Assembly: GCF_019249655.2 (NCBI RefSeq)
Contig: NZ_CP137557.1
Location: 3,443,001-3,507,000, forward strand
Length of the DNA: 64,000 nt
Reading direction: 5' to 3'
From: Segatella copri
Lineage (GTDB): Bacteria; Bacteroidota; Bacteroidia; Bacteroidales; Bacteroidaceae
Shown here: in pieces, positions 27,477-36,865 of the stretch
Layout: each line of letters begins with the position of its first letter
How positions within the stretch are numbered: the stretch's first letter is position 1
Notes under the pieces: generated by a model
The model's database searches: none
Seen by the model: only the letters and a program-made list of their open reading frames with translations
Told to the model about the DNA's origin: nothing
Translations under genes and position numbers: made by a program

Positions 27477-27929
27477 TTACTCCTTATTATGGGTGTCCAT
27501 CATGATGGTAACAGGACCATCATTCAGTAATTCTACCTTCATGTCGGCACCAAATTCGCCCGTTCCTACTGGCTTTCCGAGTGCATCGGATAGCTTCTTG
27601 CAGAACTCTTCATAGAGCGGAACGCTGATTTCGTGCTTGGCTGCTCTGAGCCAGCTAGGGCGATTGCCCTTCTTGTAGCTGGCGAATAGGGTGAACTGGC
27701 TAATCACCAGAATCTCGCCGTTTATATCCATAATGGAGCGGTTCATTACGTGATTCTCGTCGTCGAAAACACGAAGGCCGATAACCTTTCTAACCAACCA
27801 ATCTACGTCTTCTGAAGTGTCGCTTTCCTCAACGCCGAGAAGGATCAGATAGCCCTGCTTGATGGCAGATTTCACTTCTCCTTCAATGGTTACAGAGGCA
27901 TGGCCTACACGCTGTATTACTATTCTCAT
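27477..27929 (-). CDS. dtd: D-aminoacyl-tRNA deacylase
   Basis: 150 aa, usual length. The two family motifs are present: SQFTL (77-81) and NDGPVT (136-141); the cis Gly-Pro pair of the second is part of the active site. It frees tRNAs charged with D-amino acids (and glycine on tRNA-Ala) in the cytoplasm. First gene of a run dtd, small membrane protein, mazG-like. TATATTTG (27967-27974, minus) is its likely -7 box. Confidence 0.97.
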   Translation of the reverse strand: MRIVIQRVGHASVTIEGEVKSAIKQGYLILLGVEESDTSEDVDWLVRKVIGLRVFDDENHVMNRSIMDINGEILVISQFTLFASYKKGNRPSWLRAAKHEISVPLYEEFCKKLSDALGKPVGTGEFGADMKVELLNDGPVTIMMDTHNKE

Positions 27930-27966
27930 CTGTTTGAATTTTATTATTATTACATAGTTTCAACTG

Positions 27967-27974
27967 CAAATATA
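27967..27974 (-). promoter_or_regulatory. -7 box of dtd promoter
   Basis: TATATTTG on the minus strand, 37 nt before the dtd start, in the short gap after uvrC. Confidence 0.5.
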
Positions 27975-27980
27975 CGACTT

Positions 27981-29828
27981 TTATTTCATATTCTCGTCTT
28001 TTTCGGCGAAATATTTCGCAAGAATTTTGGCTTTATGAGGGCCTAATACCTCGGCAAGCTGTTCCTGCGATGCTTCTTTTATCTTTTTCACGCTCTTAAA
28101 CTTGCTCAGGAGTGCCTCTTTTGCCTTAGGACCGATGCCTTTGATATCGTCTAATTCCGAATGCAGGGCGTGCTTGCTGCGCTTGTCACGATGGAAGGTG
28201 ATGGCGTATCTATGTACTTCGTCCTGTATCTGCGTCAATACCTTAAAAAGCTCGCTTTCTGGTGGTAGAGCGATGGTTTGTGGCGGGAAGCCGTAGAGGA
28301 GTTCGTTGGTGCGGTGGCGGTCGTCCTTGGCAAGACCTGCGATAGGAATTTCCAGGTGCAGTTCGTCTTCTATCACCTCTCTTACCACCTCCATCTGGCC
28401 CTTTCCACCATCGGTGATGATAAGGTCTGGCAGGGGAGTTTCTTCCTCTATCATGCGACTGTATCTTCGTCTTACCACCTCCTGCATCGAAGCATAATCA
28501 TCCGGTCCTTCCACCGTTTTGATGTTGTATTTCCTATAGTCCTTTCTTGATGGTTTCATACCTTTATATACGATACATCCAGCCACGGCATCGGTACCCG
28601 ATATGTTGGAATTATCGAAGCATTCTATCTGGTAAGGCATCTTTGGAAGCTTCAGTTTCGTCTGCAATTCCTTCATCAATCGGGTTTGTTTCTGCTCCGG
28701 ATTGAGCTTTTCAGCCTGCTTCAGACGGTCGAATTTATACTGCTTGCAGTTCATTTCCGAGAGCTCCAGAAGGTGCTTCTTGTCGCCTCTCTGCGGCACG
28801 AAGAAGGTGGCATCTTTCAGTTTCCATTCCATCTCGAAAGGCACGATAATCTCTTTCGAAGTAGAGTGGAAACGCTCTCTGATTTCCGGTATGGCGGTAA
28901 TCAGAAGTTCCTCGTCGCTCTCCTCCAGCTTGCGCTTATACTCGTAGGTGAAGCTCTGGTTGATAGTGCCGTTTTTTACGTGAATATAGTTGATGAAGGC
29001 ATTCTTCATGGCGTCATCATTCACGATGGTGAAGACGTCAACGTCGGTAATGGTATGGCTTACCACCTCGCTTTTTGCCTCAAATTCGTCCAGCAACTGG
29101 TACTTCTTCTTGTATTCTTCGGCTATTTCGAAGCGCAGAAGTTCGGCATTTTTCATCATCAAATCATAGAGATATTTGCTCACTTCGCGGGTGTTTCCCT
29201 TCAGAATTTCACGTGCCTGGCGCATGTTTTCCTGGTACTCCTCGTAGCTCTGCTTGTTGATACAAGGGGCACCACAGTTGTGAATATGGTACTCCAGACA
29301 GGGCTTGTATTTGCCTTCCGCCACGCCTTCTTTGGTGATAGGAAACCGGCAGGTGCGGGGTTTATACAGCTTCTTGATGACCTCCAGAACGGCATACATG
29401 CTGCCCACATGAGGGTAAGGACCGAAGAAAGTTCCCACCTTTTTATTGATGTTTCGGGTCTTGAAAATGCGGGGAAAATACTCGTTCGTAACGCATATAG
29501 AAGGGTAGGTTTTGCCGTCTTTCAGCAAGACATTATATCTTGGATTATACTTTTTAATGAGGCTGTTTTCCAGCAAAAGGGCATCTTCCTCGGTGTTTAC
29601 AACGGTATAAGAGATGTCGAAAATTTTAGAAACAAGCACCTTAGTCTTGTATCTATCCACCTCTTTATGGAAGTAAGAAGACACTCTTCTCTTCAGATTT
29701 TTCGCCTTTCCCACGTATATAATCGTATGGTTTTCGTCGTAGTATTGATAGCTTCCTGGCTTCTCCGGCATGCTCAAAACTATGTTTTTCAGCCTTGCCA
29801 ATCGCTCCTCATTTTCTTGTTTCGTCAT
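27981..29828 (-). CDS. uvrC: Excinuclease ABC subunit C
   Basis: 615 aa from the Met at 29828. The open frame continues 19 codons upstream, but those codons fall in the palindromic parS-like site. Domains: GIY-YIG nuclease (KPGSYQYYDENHTIIYVGKAKN near residue 20), UVR segment, RNase H-like UvrC nuclease (IECFDNSNISGTDAVAG, PDLIITDGGKGQM) and C-terminal helix-hairpin-helix (LDDIKGIGPKAKEALL). It makes both incisions in nucleotide excision repair. Lies 69 nt after apt. Confidence 0.97.
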   Translation of the reverse strand: MTKQENEERLARLKNIVLSMPEKPGSYQYYDENHTIIYVGKAKNLKRRVSSYFHKEVDRYKTKVLVSKIFDISYTVVNTEEDALLLENSLIKKYNPRYNVLLKDGKTYPSICVTNEYFPRIFKTRNINKKVGTFFGPYPHVGSMYAVLEVIKKLYKPRTCRFPITKEGVAEGKYKPCLEYHIHNCGAPCINKQSYEEYQENMRQAREILKGNTREVSKYLYDLMMKNAELLRFEIAEEYKKKYQLLDEFEAKSEVVSHTITDVDVFTIVNDDAMKNAFINYIHVKNGTINQSFTYEYKRKLEESDEELLITAIPEIRERFHSTSKEIIVPFEMEWKLKDATFFVPQRGDKKHLLELSEMNCKQYKFDRLKQAEKLNPEQKQTRLMKELQTKLKLPKMPYQIECFDNSNISGTDAVAGCIVYKGMKPSRKDYRKYNIKTVEGPDDYASMQEVVRRRYSRMIEEETPLPDLIITDGGKGQMEVVREVIEDELHLEIPIAGLAKDDRHRTNELLYGFPPQTIALPPESELFKVLTQIQDEVHRYAITFHRDKRSKHALHSELDDIKGIGPKAKEALLSKFKSVKKIKEASQEQLAEVLGPHKAKILAKYFAEKDENMK

Positions 29829-29856
29829 CTTGTTATGGGTTAAAAATAGGGTAAAA

Positions 29857-29890
29857 TAGCGTTGTGGTTTCACGTGAAACCGCAACGCTA
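29857..29890. promoter_or_regulatory. parS-like site 1 inside a 34-bp palindrome
   Basis: Arms 29857-29873 and 29874-29890 are complementary with a single mismatch. The centre GGTTTCACGTGAAACC (29866-29881) matches the chromosomal parS consensus TGTTTCACGTGAAACA at 14 of 16 positions, including the whole 14-bp core. The dyad may also act as the apt terminator. Confidence 0.75.
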
Positions 29891-29897
29891 AATGGGA

Positions 29898-30428
29898 TTA
29901 CAACTGCAATAAAGTTGATACTTCTACGTCGTCATCGAAGATTTTTCTACCTTCGAAATTCTCGTTTACGAGCTCGATAATGAAGTTGGCATACACCTTC
30001 TTCGGGTGGAATTTCTTCACCAGATCGCATGCAGCCTTCATGGTTCCGCCGGTGGCGAGAAGGTCGTCGTGGAGGAGGATTACGTCGTTCTCGTTGATGG
30101 CATCTTCGTGGATTTCGATGGTGTCGATGCCATACTCTTTGGCGTAGCTAGCCTGCACGGTTTTGCATGGAAGCTTACCTGGCTTGCGGCACAAAACTAC
30201 GCCTGCTCCGAGGCGAATGGCGAGTGCCGAAGACATTACGAAACCGCGAGATTCGATGCCCACAATCTTGGTAATTCCCTTGTCTTTGTAGATCTCATAC
30301 ATCTCGTCACAGATCTCCTTGAGAGATGCAGGATTCTTGAAAAGGGTACTCACGTCACGGAAGTTTACACCCTTGATAGGCCAATCTGGAATGCAACGCA
30401 GATTGTCTAATAATAGCTGATTGTTCAT
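29898..30428 (-). CDS. apt: Adenine phosphoribosyltransferase
   Basis: 176 aa, usual size. PRPP-binding loop DDLLATGGT (121-129), GIESRGF (57-63) and RKPGKLP (81-87) identify it. It makes AMP from adenine and PRPP in purine salvage. The only change from the common motif is an extra His before the loop (VILLHDDLL). The gene is flanked on both sides by parS-like sites. Confidence 0.96.
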   Translation of the reverse strand: MNNQLLLDNLRCIPDWPIKGVNFRDVSTLFKNPASLKEICDEMYEIYKDKGITKIVGIESRGFVMSSALAIRLGAGVVLCRKPGKLPCKTVQASYAKEYGIDTIEIHEDAINENDVILLHDDLLATGGTMKAACDLVKKFHPKKVYANFIIELVNENFEGRKIFDDDVEVSTLLQL

Positions 30429-30570
30429 TACTTATTTACTATAAAATTAATACTATATTTCTTCTTTCTTCGCTTTTGTTCCACGAAAATGCTGAAGTTT
30501 TACTTTAGCCACAATTTACTTGATGTAAAAGAATCTAAGTTCTTTAATATCAAATGTTTTATGTTTTGCG

Positions 30571-30586
30571 GGTTTCACGTGAAACA
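30571..30586. promoter_or_regulatory. parS-like site 2
   Basis: GGTTTCACGTGAAACA matches the parS consensus TGTTTCACGTGAAACA at 15 of 16 positions. It lies in the 215-nt gap between mnmG and apt. Confidence 0.8.
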
Positions 30587-30643
30587 TTCTGCAATATCCT
30601 TTGTTTCGCAGTCTTTTGCGGTGAAACAGCCGATGTTTCCGGC

Positions 30644-32515
30644 TTATCTTCCCATCAGCACGAGCATCACGTTGATGTCGCTTGGCGAAACGCCCGGAAT
30701 GCGGCTTGCCTGGGCCAAAGTCTCAGGGTCGATGCGTTCGAGCTTTTGGCGTCCCTCGGTAGAGATTTCGTGAATCTCCGAGTACTTGAATCTTCCCTTG
30801 ATTCTGATGTTCTCCAGACGGTGCATCTTGTCGGCGATGAGTCGCTCGCGGTCGATGTAACCCTTGTACTTCATCTTGATTTCCGCCGCCTCTGCAATCT
30901 CTTCCTTGCGGTTAGCCGGCGCTTCCATCGCAGCCTTCAGGTCGGGGATAATCTCCGAGAGGTTCTGAAGGTTCAGATGTGGACGGGCTACGAGGTCGAT
31001 GAGCTTGCAGCCGGCACGCAGCGGAGTGGTGCCGAGCGCTTCGAGCTTCGGATTGATCTCTTCCTTCTTGATAGGATAGTTGGCGCAGAAGTCGATGATT
31101 CTTTCGATGGCTTCCTTCTTCTCCAACCACCAGTCGTAACGGTCGCGCTTGGCAATGCCCAGCTCGTATGCCTTCTCGGTGAGTCGGGCATCAGCATCGT
31201 CTTGTCTCAGCAGGATGCGATACTCGGCTCTTGAGGTGAACATTCGGTAAGGTTCATCCACGCCCTTTGTGGTGAGGTCATCGATGAGCACGCCGATGTA
31301 GCTCTCGTCTCGTTTCATCTCGAAAGTCTTGTCGCCCGTGCAGTGGAGGGCGGCGTTGATTCCGGCTACGGTGCCCTGACCGCCTGCCTCCTCGTAACCG
31401 GTGGTTCCGTTCACCTGTCCGGCAAAGAAGAGACCCTTGATGATTTTCGACTCCAGCGTATGCTTCAGTTGGGTAGGGTCGAAGTAATCGTACTCGATGG
31501 CGTAACCTGGTCGGTAGATCTTCGCATCTCTCAGAGCCGGGATTTCGTGCAGCGCCTTCAGCTGGATGTCCATCGGCATGCTCGAAGAAAATCCGTTCAG
31601 GTACATCTCGTTCGTATCTTCGCCTTCCGGCTCCAGGAAGAGCGGATGCTGCTGCTTGTCGGGGAAGGTGACGAGCTTGGTTTCTATGCTCGGGCAGTAG
31701 CGGGGACCGGTGCTCTGGATCTGGCCATTATATAAAGGTGAATCGTCGAGCCCGCTTTTCAGAATCTCGTGTACTTTATTATTGGTGTAGCAAGTCCAGC
31801 AAGGAAGTTGCTTCAGCACACGATGGTTGCCCATGTATGAGAACTGATGGAAGTCGATGTCGCCCGGCTGCTCCTCCATGTCTTCGAAGTGAACGCTTCG
31901 CTTGTCGATGCGCACCGGTGTTCCCGTTTTCATTCTTGCCGATGTGATTCCCCATCGGGTGATGCTCTCGGTGAAGTGGTGCACGGCTGGTTCTGCACAT
32001 CTTCCACCTTCCACCATCTTTCTTCCCACGTGCATCAGTCCGTTCAGGAAAGTGCCGGCAGTGATGATGATGCTCTTGGCGTAGAACTCGGCTCCCCAGA
32101 TGGTGCGCACGCCGATGGCCTCGCCGTTGGCAACGAGCAGTTCGTCGGCCTGGTCTTGCCAGATGTCGAGATGGTCGGTGTGGTCGAGGATGGATCTCCA
32201 TTCCCAGATAAACTTGCCGCGGTCGCATTGGGCACGTGGGCTCCATACGGCAGGTCCCTTACCGATGTTGAGCATTCTAAACTGTATGGCGGTCTTGTCG
32301 GTCACTATACCCATCTGTCCGCCCAGTGCGTCAATCTCCCGTACAATCTGTCCCTTTGCAATTCCTCCGATGGCAGGATTGCAACTCATCTGACCAATCT
32401 TGTTCATGTCCATCGTTATCAAACAGGTGTCGGCACCCATGTTTGCAGCGGCCGCAGCGGCCTCGCATCCGGCGTGTCCTCCACCTATAACGATTACGTC
32501 ATAATTGAAGTTCAT
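30644..32515 (-). CDS. mnmG: tRNA uridine 34 5-carboxymethylaminomethyl synthase MnmG
   Basis: 623 aa, usual length. N-terminal FAD site VIGGGHAGCEAA, the signature GPRYCPSIETKL and AGQVNGTTGYEEAGGQG, and the C-terminal helical domain that binds MnmE. With MnmE it installs the 5-carboxymethylaminomethyl group on wobble uridines. Also called gidA; near the replication origin in many bacteria. TACTTTTG (32552-32559, minus) is the likely -7 box. Confidence 0.98.
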   Translation of the reverse strand: MNFNYDVIVIGGGHAGCEAAAAAANMGADTCLITMDMNKIGQMSCNPAIGGIAKGQIVREIDALGGQMGIVTDKTAIQFRMLNIGKGPAVWSPRAQCDRGKFIWEWRSILDHTDHLDIWQDQADELLVANGEAIGVRTIWGAEFYAKSIIITAGTFLNGLMHVGRKMVEGGRCAEPAVHHFTESITRWGITSARMKTGTPVRIDKRSVHFEDMEEQPGDIDFHQFSYMGNHRVLKQLPCWTCYTNNKVHEILKSGLDDSPLYNGQIQSTGPRYCPSIETKLVTFPDKQQHPLFLEPEGEDTNEMYLNGFSSSMPMDIQLKALHEIPALRDAKIYRPGYAIEYDYFDPTQLKHTLESKIIKGLFFAGQVNGTTGYEEAGGQGTVAGINAALHCTGDKTFEMKRDESYIGVLIDDLTTKGVDEPYRMFTSRAEYRILLRQDDADARLTEKAYELGIAKRDRYDWWLEKKEAIERIIDFCANYPIKKEEINPKLEALGTTPLRAGCKLIDLVARPHLNLQNLSEIIPDLKAAMEAPANRKEEIAEAAEIKMKYKGYIDRERLIADKMHRLENIRIKGRFKYSEIHEISTEGRQKLERIDPETLAQASRIPGVSPSDINVMLVLMGR

Positions 32516-32551
32516 AATCTCTATTTAATCTATATTTTTTCTAATTTTCGG

Positions 32552-32559
32552 CAAAAGTA
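32552..32559 (-). promoter_or_regulatory. -7 box of mnmG promoter
   Basis: TACTTTTG on the minus strand, 36 nt before the start; a TTTG lies 22 nt further upstream. Confidence 0.55.
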
Positions 32560-32590
32560 AGAAATTAAATTGAAATTTTAGCAAAAATAC

Positions 32591-32621
32591 TTTGATAAAT
32601 CATTAAAATATAGTAATTTTG
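32591..32621 (+). promoter_or_regulatory. Promoter of the sdhCAB operon
   Basis: TTTG (32591-32594), 19-nt spacer, TAATTTTG (32614-32621). It implies a leader of about 120 nt before sdhC; the leader holds competing short pairings (TACCT/AGGTA at 32641 and 32676, TGCCT/AGGCA at 32665 and 32685). Confidence 0.75.
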
Positions 32622-32748
32622 CAGCTGACTTGCGGAAATATACCTAAAAATGAGGATTGCAGAATGCCTAAAAGTAGGTATCGCAGGCACTTGATGAAGG
32701 AAATATTAAATAGTTTCAAACAGTTAAATAATTTAAATTCAATCATTT

Positions 32749-33432
32749 ATGTGGTTAATCAATTCATCTATTGGTAGAAAGGTAGTGATGTCAGTAACTG
32801 GTATCGCACTTATTCTATTCTTGACATTCCACGGTTGCATGAATGTGGTTGCGCTTTTCTCTGGAGAAGCTTACAACACAATCTGCGAGTTGTTGGGTGC
32901 TAACTGGTACGCCGTAGTTGCAACATTAGGTTTGGCAGCTTTGGCAGTTTGTCACATCGTTTACGCTTTCATTCTGACAGCACAGAACCGTCGTGCTCGC
33001 GGAAATCAGCGTTACGAGGTAACTTCAAAGCCAGAGAAGGTAGAGTGGGCTAGCCAGAACATGTTGGTGCTTGGTATCATCATCGTTCTCGGTTTGTTGC
33101 TTCACCTCTTCAACTTCTGGTACAACATGATGTTCGCTGAGCTTTTGGGTACAAGCTTCGGTCACAGCCCAGCAGACGGCTTCGCTTACATCCAGGACAC
33201 CTTCGCTAACCCTGTGTTCGTAGTTCTCTACATCATCTGGTTGGTAGCTCTTTGGTTCCACCTCACTCACGGTTTCTGGAGTGCTATTCAGACTCTCGGT
33301 TGGAACGGTAAGACTTGGTTCTGCCGTTGGAAGACTATTGGTATGATTTACTCTACCATCCTGCTTCTCCTCTTCATCGTTGTCGTATTGGCATTCGCTT
33401 TCGGTTGCGCTCCATCTTTGTGCTGCGCATAA
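32749..33432 (+). CDS. sdhC: Succinate dehydrogenase/fumarate reductase cytochrome b subunit
   Basis: 227 aa, five predicted membrane helices, the b558-type anchor that fuses the roles of the SdhC and SdhD subunits. His residues in the helices (FHGCMNVV, CHIVYAF, FHLTHGFWS) fit the two haem ligands. It passes electrons between menaquinone and the soluble subunits at the inner membrane. First gene of a three-gene operon, 32 nt before sdhA. In anaerobic Bacteroidota the complex works mainly as fumarate reductase, so frdC is an equal name. Confidence 0.95.
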   Translation: MWLINSSIGRKVVMSVTGIALILFLTFHGCMNVVALFSGEAYNTICELLGANWYAVVATLGLAALAVCHIVYAFILTAQNRRARGNQRYEVTSKPEKVEWASQNMLVLGIIIVLGLLLHLFNFWYNMMFAELLGTSFGHSPADGFAYIQDTFANPVFVVLYIIWLVALWFHLTHGFWSAIQTLGWNGKTWFCRWKTIGMIYSTILLLLFIVVVLAFAFGCAPSLCCA

Positions 33433-33464
33433 TTCGTGTAATCATTTAAGTATTAAAAAAGATT

Positions 33465-35447
33465 ATGGCAAAAACATTAAATTCTAGAATACCTGAAGGA
33501 CCAGTAGCTGAGAAATGGACCAACTATAAGGCTCACCAGCGTTTGGTTAACCCAAAGAATAAGTTAAAGCTCGACGTTATCGTCGTAGGTACAGGTTTGG
33601 CAGGTGCTTCTGCAGCTGCTTCTCTTGGCGAGATGGGCTTCAACATCTTGAACTTCTGCATCCAGGACTCTCCACGTCGTGCTCACTCTATCGCAGCACA
33701 GGGTGGTATCAATGCAGCTAAGAATTATCAGAATGATGGTGACTCTGTTTACCGTCTGTTCTACGATACAGTAAAGGGTGGTGACTACCGTGCTCGTGAG
33801 GCTAACGTTTACCGTTTGGCTGAGGTGAGCAACGACATCATCGACCAGTGCGTAGCTCAGGGCGTTCCTTTCGCTCGTGAGTACGGTGGTATGTTGGCTA
33901 ACCGTTCTTTCGGTGGTGCTCAGGTATCTCGTACATTCTATGCTAAGGGTCAGACAGGTCAGCAGCTCCTCCTCGGTGCTTACTCTTCTTTGAGCCGCAT
34001 GGTTGAGGCTGGTAAGGTAAAGCTCTTCACCCGTTACGAGATGGAGGATGTAGTTATCGTTGACGGTCACGCTCGTGGTATCATCGCCAAGAATTTGATC
34101 ACAGGTAAGTTGGAGCGTTTCTCTGCCAACGCCGTAGTTATCGCTACCGGTGGTTATGGTAACGCTTACTTCCTTTCTACAAACGCTATGGGTTGTAACT
34201 GTACAGCAGCTATCCAGTGCTACCGCAAGGGTGCTGACTTCGCTAACCCATCTTACGTTCAGATTCACCCTACATGTATCCCTGTTCACGGTACAAACCA
34301 GAGTAAGTTGACTTTGATGTCAGAGTCACTCCGTAACGATGGTCGTATCTGGGTTCCTAAGAAGATTGAGGATGCCAAGGCATTGCAGGCAGGTACAAAG
34401 AAGGGTTCTGATATTCCTGAGGAAGACCGCGACTACTACTTGGAGCGCCGTTACCCAGCATTCGGTAACCTGGTTCCTCGTGACGTGGCTTCTCGTGCAG
34501 CTAAGGAGCGTTGCGACAAGGGCTTCGGTGTCAACAACACAGGTCTTGCCGTATTCCTCGACTTCTCTGAGTCTATCAACCGTCTCGGTATCGACGTTAT
34601 CCTGCAGCGTTATGGCAACCTCTTCGATATGTATGAGGAGATTACCGACGTTAACCCAGGTGAGTTGGCTAACGAGATTAACGGCGTGAAGTACTACAAC
34701 CCAATGATGATCTTCCCTGCTATCCACTATACAATGGGTGGTATCTGGGTTGACTACGAGTTGATGACCACAATCCCAGGTCTCTTCGCTATTGGTGAGT
34801 GTAACTTCTCTGACCACGGTGCTAACCGTCTTGGTGCATCTGCTTTGATGCAGGGTTTGGCTGACGGTTACTTCGTATTGCCATACACCATCCAGAACTA
34901 CTTGGCCGACCAGGCATTGTGGCCAAAGCTCTCTACCGATCTCCCAGAGTTCGCAGAGGCAGAGGCAGGTGTTCAGAAGGAAATCGACCGCCTGATGGGT
35001 ATCCAGGGCAAGCGCTCTGTAGATTCTATCCACAAGGAGTTGGGTCACATCCTTTGGGAGCATGTAGGTATGGGTCGTACCAAGGAAGGTCTTGAGGAAG
35101 GCTTGAAGAAGATGAAGGCTCTGCGCGAGGAATTCAACAAGAACCTCTTCATCCCTGGCAAGAAGGAAGGCTTGAACGTAGAGTTGGATAAGGCTATCCA
35201 CTTGCGTGACTTCATCTTGATGGGCGAGTTGATCGCTTACGATGCATTGCACCGCAACGAGAGCTGTGGTGGTCACTTCCGTGAGGAGTACCAGACAGAG
35301 GAAGGCGAGGCTAAGCGTGATGACGAGAACTTCTTCTACGTAGGCTGCTGGGAGTATCAGGGCAACGATACAACTGCTCCAGTGCTCAACAAGGAACCTC
35401 TCGAGTATGAGGCAATTAAGGTACAGACAAGAAATTACAAGAATTAA
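33465..35447 (+). CDS. sdhA: Succinate dehydrogenase/fumarate reductase flavoprotein subunit
   Basis: 660 aa, full length. FAD-binding [18 protein letters not shown], the segment [15 protein letters not shown] that carries the flavin-linking His, and the active-site block HPTCIPVHG followed by [11 protein letters not shown]. It interconverts succinate and fumarate on the cytoplasmic side. Codon use is strongly biased (GGT, GCT, CGT), as expected for a highly expressed gene. The gap to sdhB is 15 nt. Confidence 0.97.
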   Translation: MAKTLNSRIPEGPVAEKWTNYKAHQRLVNPKNKLKLDVIVVGTGLAGASAAASLGEMGFNILNFCIQDSPRRAHSIAAQGGINAAKNYQNDGDSVYRLFYDTVKGGDYRAREANVYRLAEVSNDIIDQCVAQGVPFAREYGGMLANRSFGGAQVSRTFYAKGQTGQQLLLGAYSSLSRMVEAGKVKLFTRYEMEDVVIVDGHARGIIAKNLITGKLERFSANAVVIATGGYGNAYFLSTNAMGCNCTAAIQCYRKGADFANPSYVQIHPTCIPVHGTNQSKLTLMSESLRNDGRIWVPKKIEDAKALQAGTKKGSDIPEEDRDYYLERRYPAFGNLVPRDVASRAAKERCDKGFGVNNTGLAVFLDFSESINRLGIDVILQRYGNLFDMYEEITDVNPGELANEINGVKYYNPMMIFPAIHYTMGGIWVDYELMTTIPGLFAIGECNFSDHGANRLGASALMQGLADGYFVLPYTIQNYLADQALWPKLSTDLPEFAEAEAGVQKEIDRLMGIQGKRSVDSIHKELGHILWEHVGMGRTKEGLEEGLKKMKALREEFNKNLFIPGKKEGLNVELDKAIHLRDFILMGELIAYDALHRNESCGGHFREEYQTEEGEAKRDDENFFYVGCWEYQGNDTTAPVLNKEPLEYEAIKVQTRNYKN

Positions 35448-35462
35448 AAAGCGAACAAGACA

Positions 35463-36221
35463 ATGGCAAGAAATATAAGTTTCACAGTTAAGTATTGGAA
35501 GCAGGACGGTCCTACAGCACAGGGTCACTTCGATACACACGAGATGAAGAACATCCCAGATGATACTTCATTCCTCGAGATGCTCGACATCTTGAACGAG
35601 GAGCTCATCGAGTCAGGTCAGGAGCCTTTCGTCTTCGACCACGACTGCCGCGAGGGTATCTGCGGTATGTGCTCTCTCTATATTAATGGTACACCTCATG
35701 GTAAGACTGAGCGTGGTGCTACAACATGTCAGCTCTACATGCGTCGTTTCAACGATGGTGACGTTATCACCGTTGAGCCTTGGCGTTCTGCTGGTTTCCC
35801 TATCATCAAGGACTGTATGGTTGACCGTTCAGCATTCGACAAGATCATCCAGGCAGGTGGTTACACCAGCATCCGTACAGGTCAGGCTCAGGATGCCAAC
35901 GCTATCCTGATTCCTAAGGAGAATGCAGACGAGGCAATGGATTGCGCTACATGTATCGGTTGTGGTGCTTGTGTTGCAGCATGTAAGAATGGTTCTGCCA
36001 TGCTCTTCGTCAGCTCAAAGGTTAGCCAGTTGGCACTTCTCCCACAGGGTCGTGTAGAGGCTGCTACCCGTGCTAAGAAGATGATTGCACGCATGGATGA
36101 GCTTGGATTCGGTAACTGTACAAACACTCGTGCTTGCGAGGCTGTTTGTCCTAAGAACGAGTCTATTGCTAACATCGCCCGCTTGAACCGTGAGTTCTTG
36201 AAGGCTAAGTTGGCTGACTAA
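35463..36221 (+). CDS. sdhB: Succinate dehydrogenase/fumarate reductase iron-sulfur subunit
   Basis: 252 aa. The cysteines of the [2Fe-2S] centre (CREGICGMC and a later Cys), the [4Fe-4S] centre ([10 protein letters not shown]) and the [3Fe-4S] centre ([12 protein letters not shown]) are all in place. It wires the flavin to the quinone site in the membrane. Last gene of the operon; a GC-rich hairpin follows at 36253-36300. Confidence 0.97.
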   Translation: MARNISFTVKYWKQDGPTAQGHFDTHEMKNIPDDTSFLEMLDILNEELIESGQEPFVFDHDCREGICGMCSLYINGTPHGKTERGATTCQLYMRRFNDGDVITVEPWRSAGFPIIKDCMVDRSAFDKIIQAGGYTSIRTGQAQDANAILIPKENADEAMDCATCIGCGACVAACKNGSAMLFVSSKVSQLALLPQGRVEAATRAKKMIARMDELGFGNCTNTRACEAVCPKNESIANIARLNREFLKAKLAD

Positions 36222-36252
36222 TCCATCGCATAGATTTAGAATTCTGAATATT

Positions 36253-36300
36253 CTTCCGCATTCATTCTGCTTTTCTTGCAGGTTTTGCTGAGTGCGGGAG
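36253..36300 (+). terminator. Possible terminator of sdhCAB
   Basis: Arms 36253-36263 and 36290-36300 pair over 11 bp with two G-U pairs; the 26-nt loop and only four T after it make it weak. Confidence 0.4.
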
Positions 36301-36319
36301 AATTTTCCCAAAACTACTT

Positions 36320-36543
36320 CACACTACACTCTTTAGGGAGTAAGTGGTTGAAGTATAAGAAGTTGAGTGAGTGTAGTGTGCCCTTTGACACTTCACTCAC
36401 TCTTCACTTTTTAAGGGCACACTACACTTCTGAAATTTTTAGCGAGTGAAGTGTGTGTGTAGTGTGAGTGTAGTGTGCAGATGAGTATTGCACTCCTTTT
36501 ATTTGTTGATAATCAAGATGTTATGGAAGAAGAGTGTAGTGTG
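36320..36543. repeat. Cluster of GTGTAGTGTG repeats in both orientations
   Basis: The gap 36222-36865 has no gene. GTGTAGTGTG or its complement occurs at about 36321, 36371, 36418, 36457, 36468 and 36534. The copies at 36371-36385 and 36413-36427 extend to a perfect 15-bp inverted repeat with a 27-nt loop. Confidence 0.8.
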
Positions 36544-36758
36544 TAGTCTATTTACTCAATCCTTTCTATACGCTTCTGCTTTTTCGTTCGTCCCTTTTAA
36601 ATTTTTCTTTGTTCTTTTTGATTTTCGTTCTCTTTTTGATTTGTGCCTTTGGATGGCAAATTATTGCCCTGGCAAGGGCAATCTTTTGCCATAGTGAGGC
36701 AAAAAGCAGTGTGTGGTGCTTTAAAACAGGATCTTGGGTAAGATATTTCCTTATTTAT

Positions 36759-36789
36759 TTTGTATTTTCATCAGAATATCGTAATTTTG
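36759..36789 (+). promoter_or_regulatory. Promoter of the THUMP-like methyltransferase gene
   Basis: TTTG (36759-36762), 19-nt spacer, TAATTTTG (36782-36789), an exact match to the Bacteroidota consensus. Confidence 0.78.
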
Positions 36790-36813
36790 CGGTTATTATT
36801 GAATAGTAGTTAA

Positions 36814-36861
36814 AGAAAAGTGAAGTTACAGAAAAGTGAAGTTACAGAAAAGTGAAGTTAC
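36814..36861. repeat. Three perfect 16-bp tandem repeats before a start codon
   Basis: AGAAAAGTGAAGTTAC occurs three times without a break (36814, 36830, 36846), between the promoter and the start codon of the next gene. Confidence 0.92.
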
Positions 36862-36865
36862 GGAA

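Noticed and set aside
29828..32749. Replication origin next to mnmG
   Set aside because: No dnaA gene and no cluster of DnaA boxes or A+T-rich unwinding element that I could recognise; parS sites alone do not locate the origin.
34326..35540. 404-codon minus-strand frame opposite sdhA
   Set aside because: Arises from the strong codon bias of sdhA; product has runs of Val/Leu/Cys/Thr and no motif.
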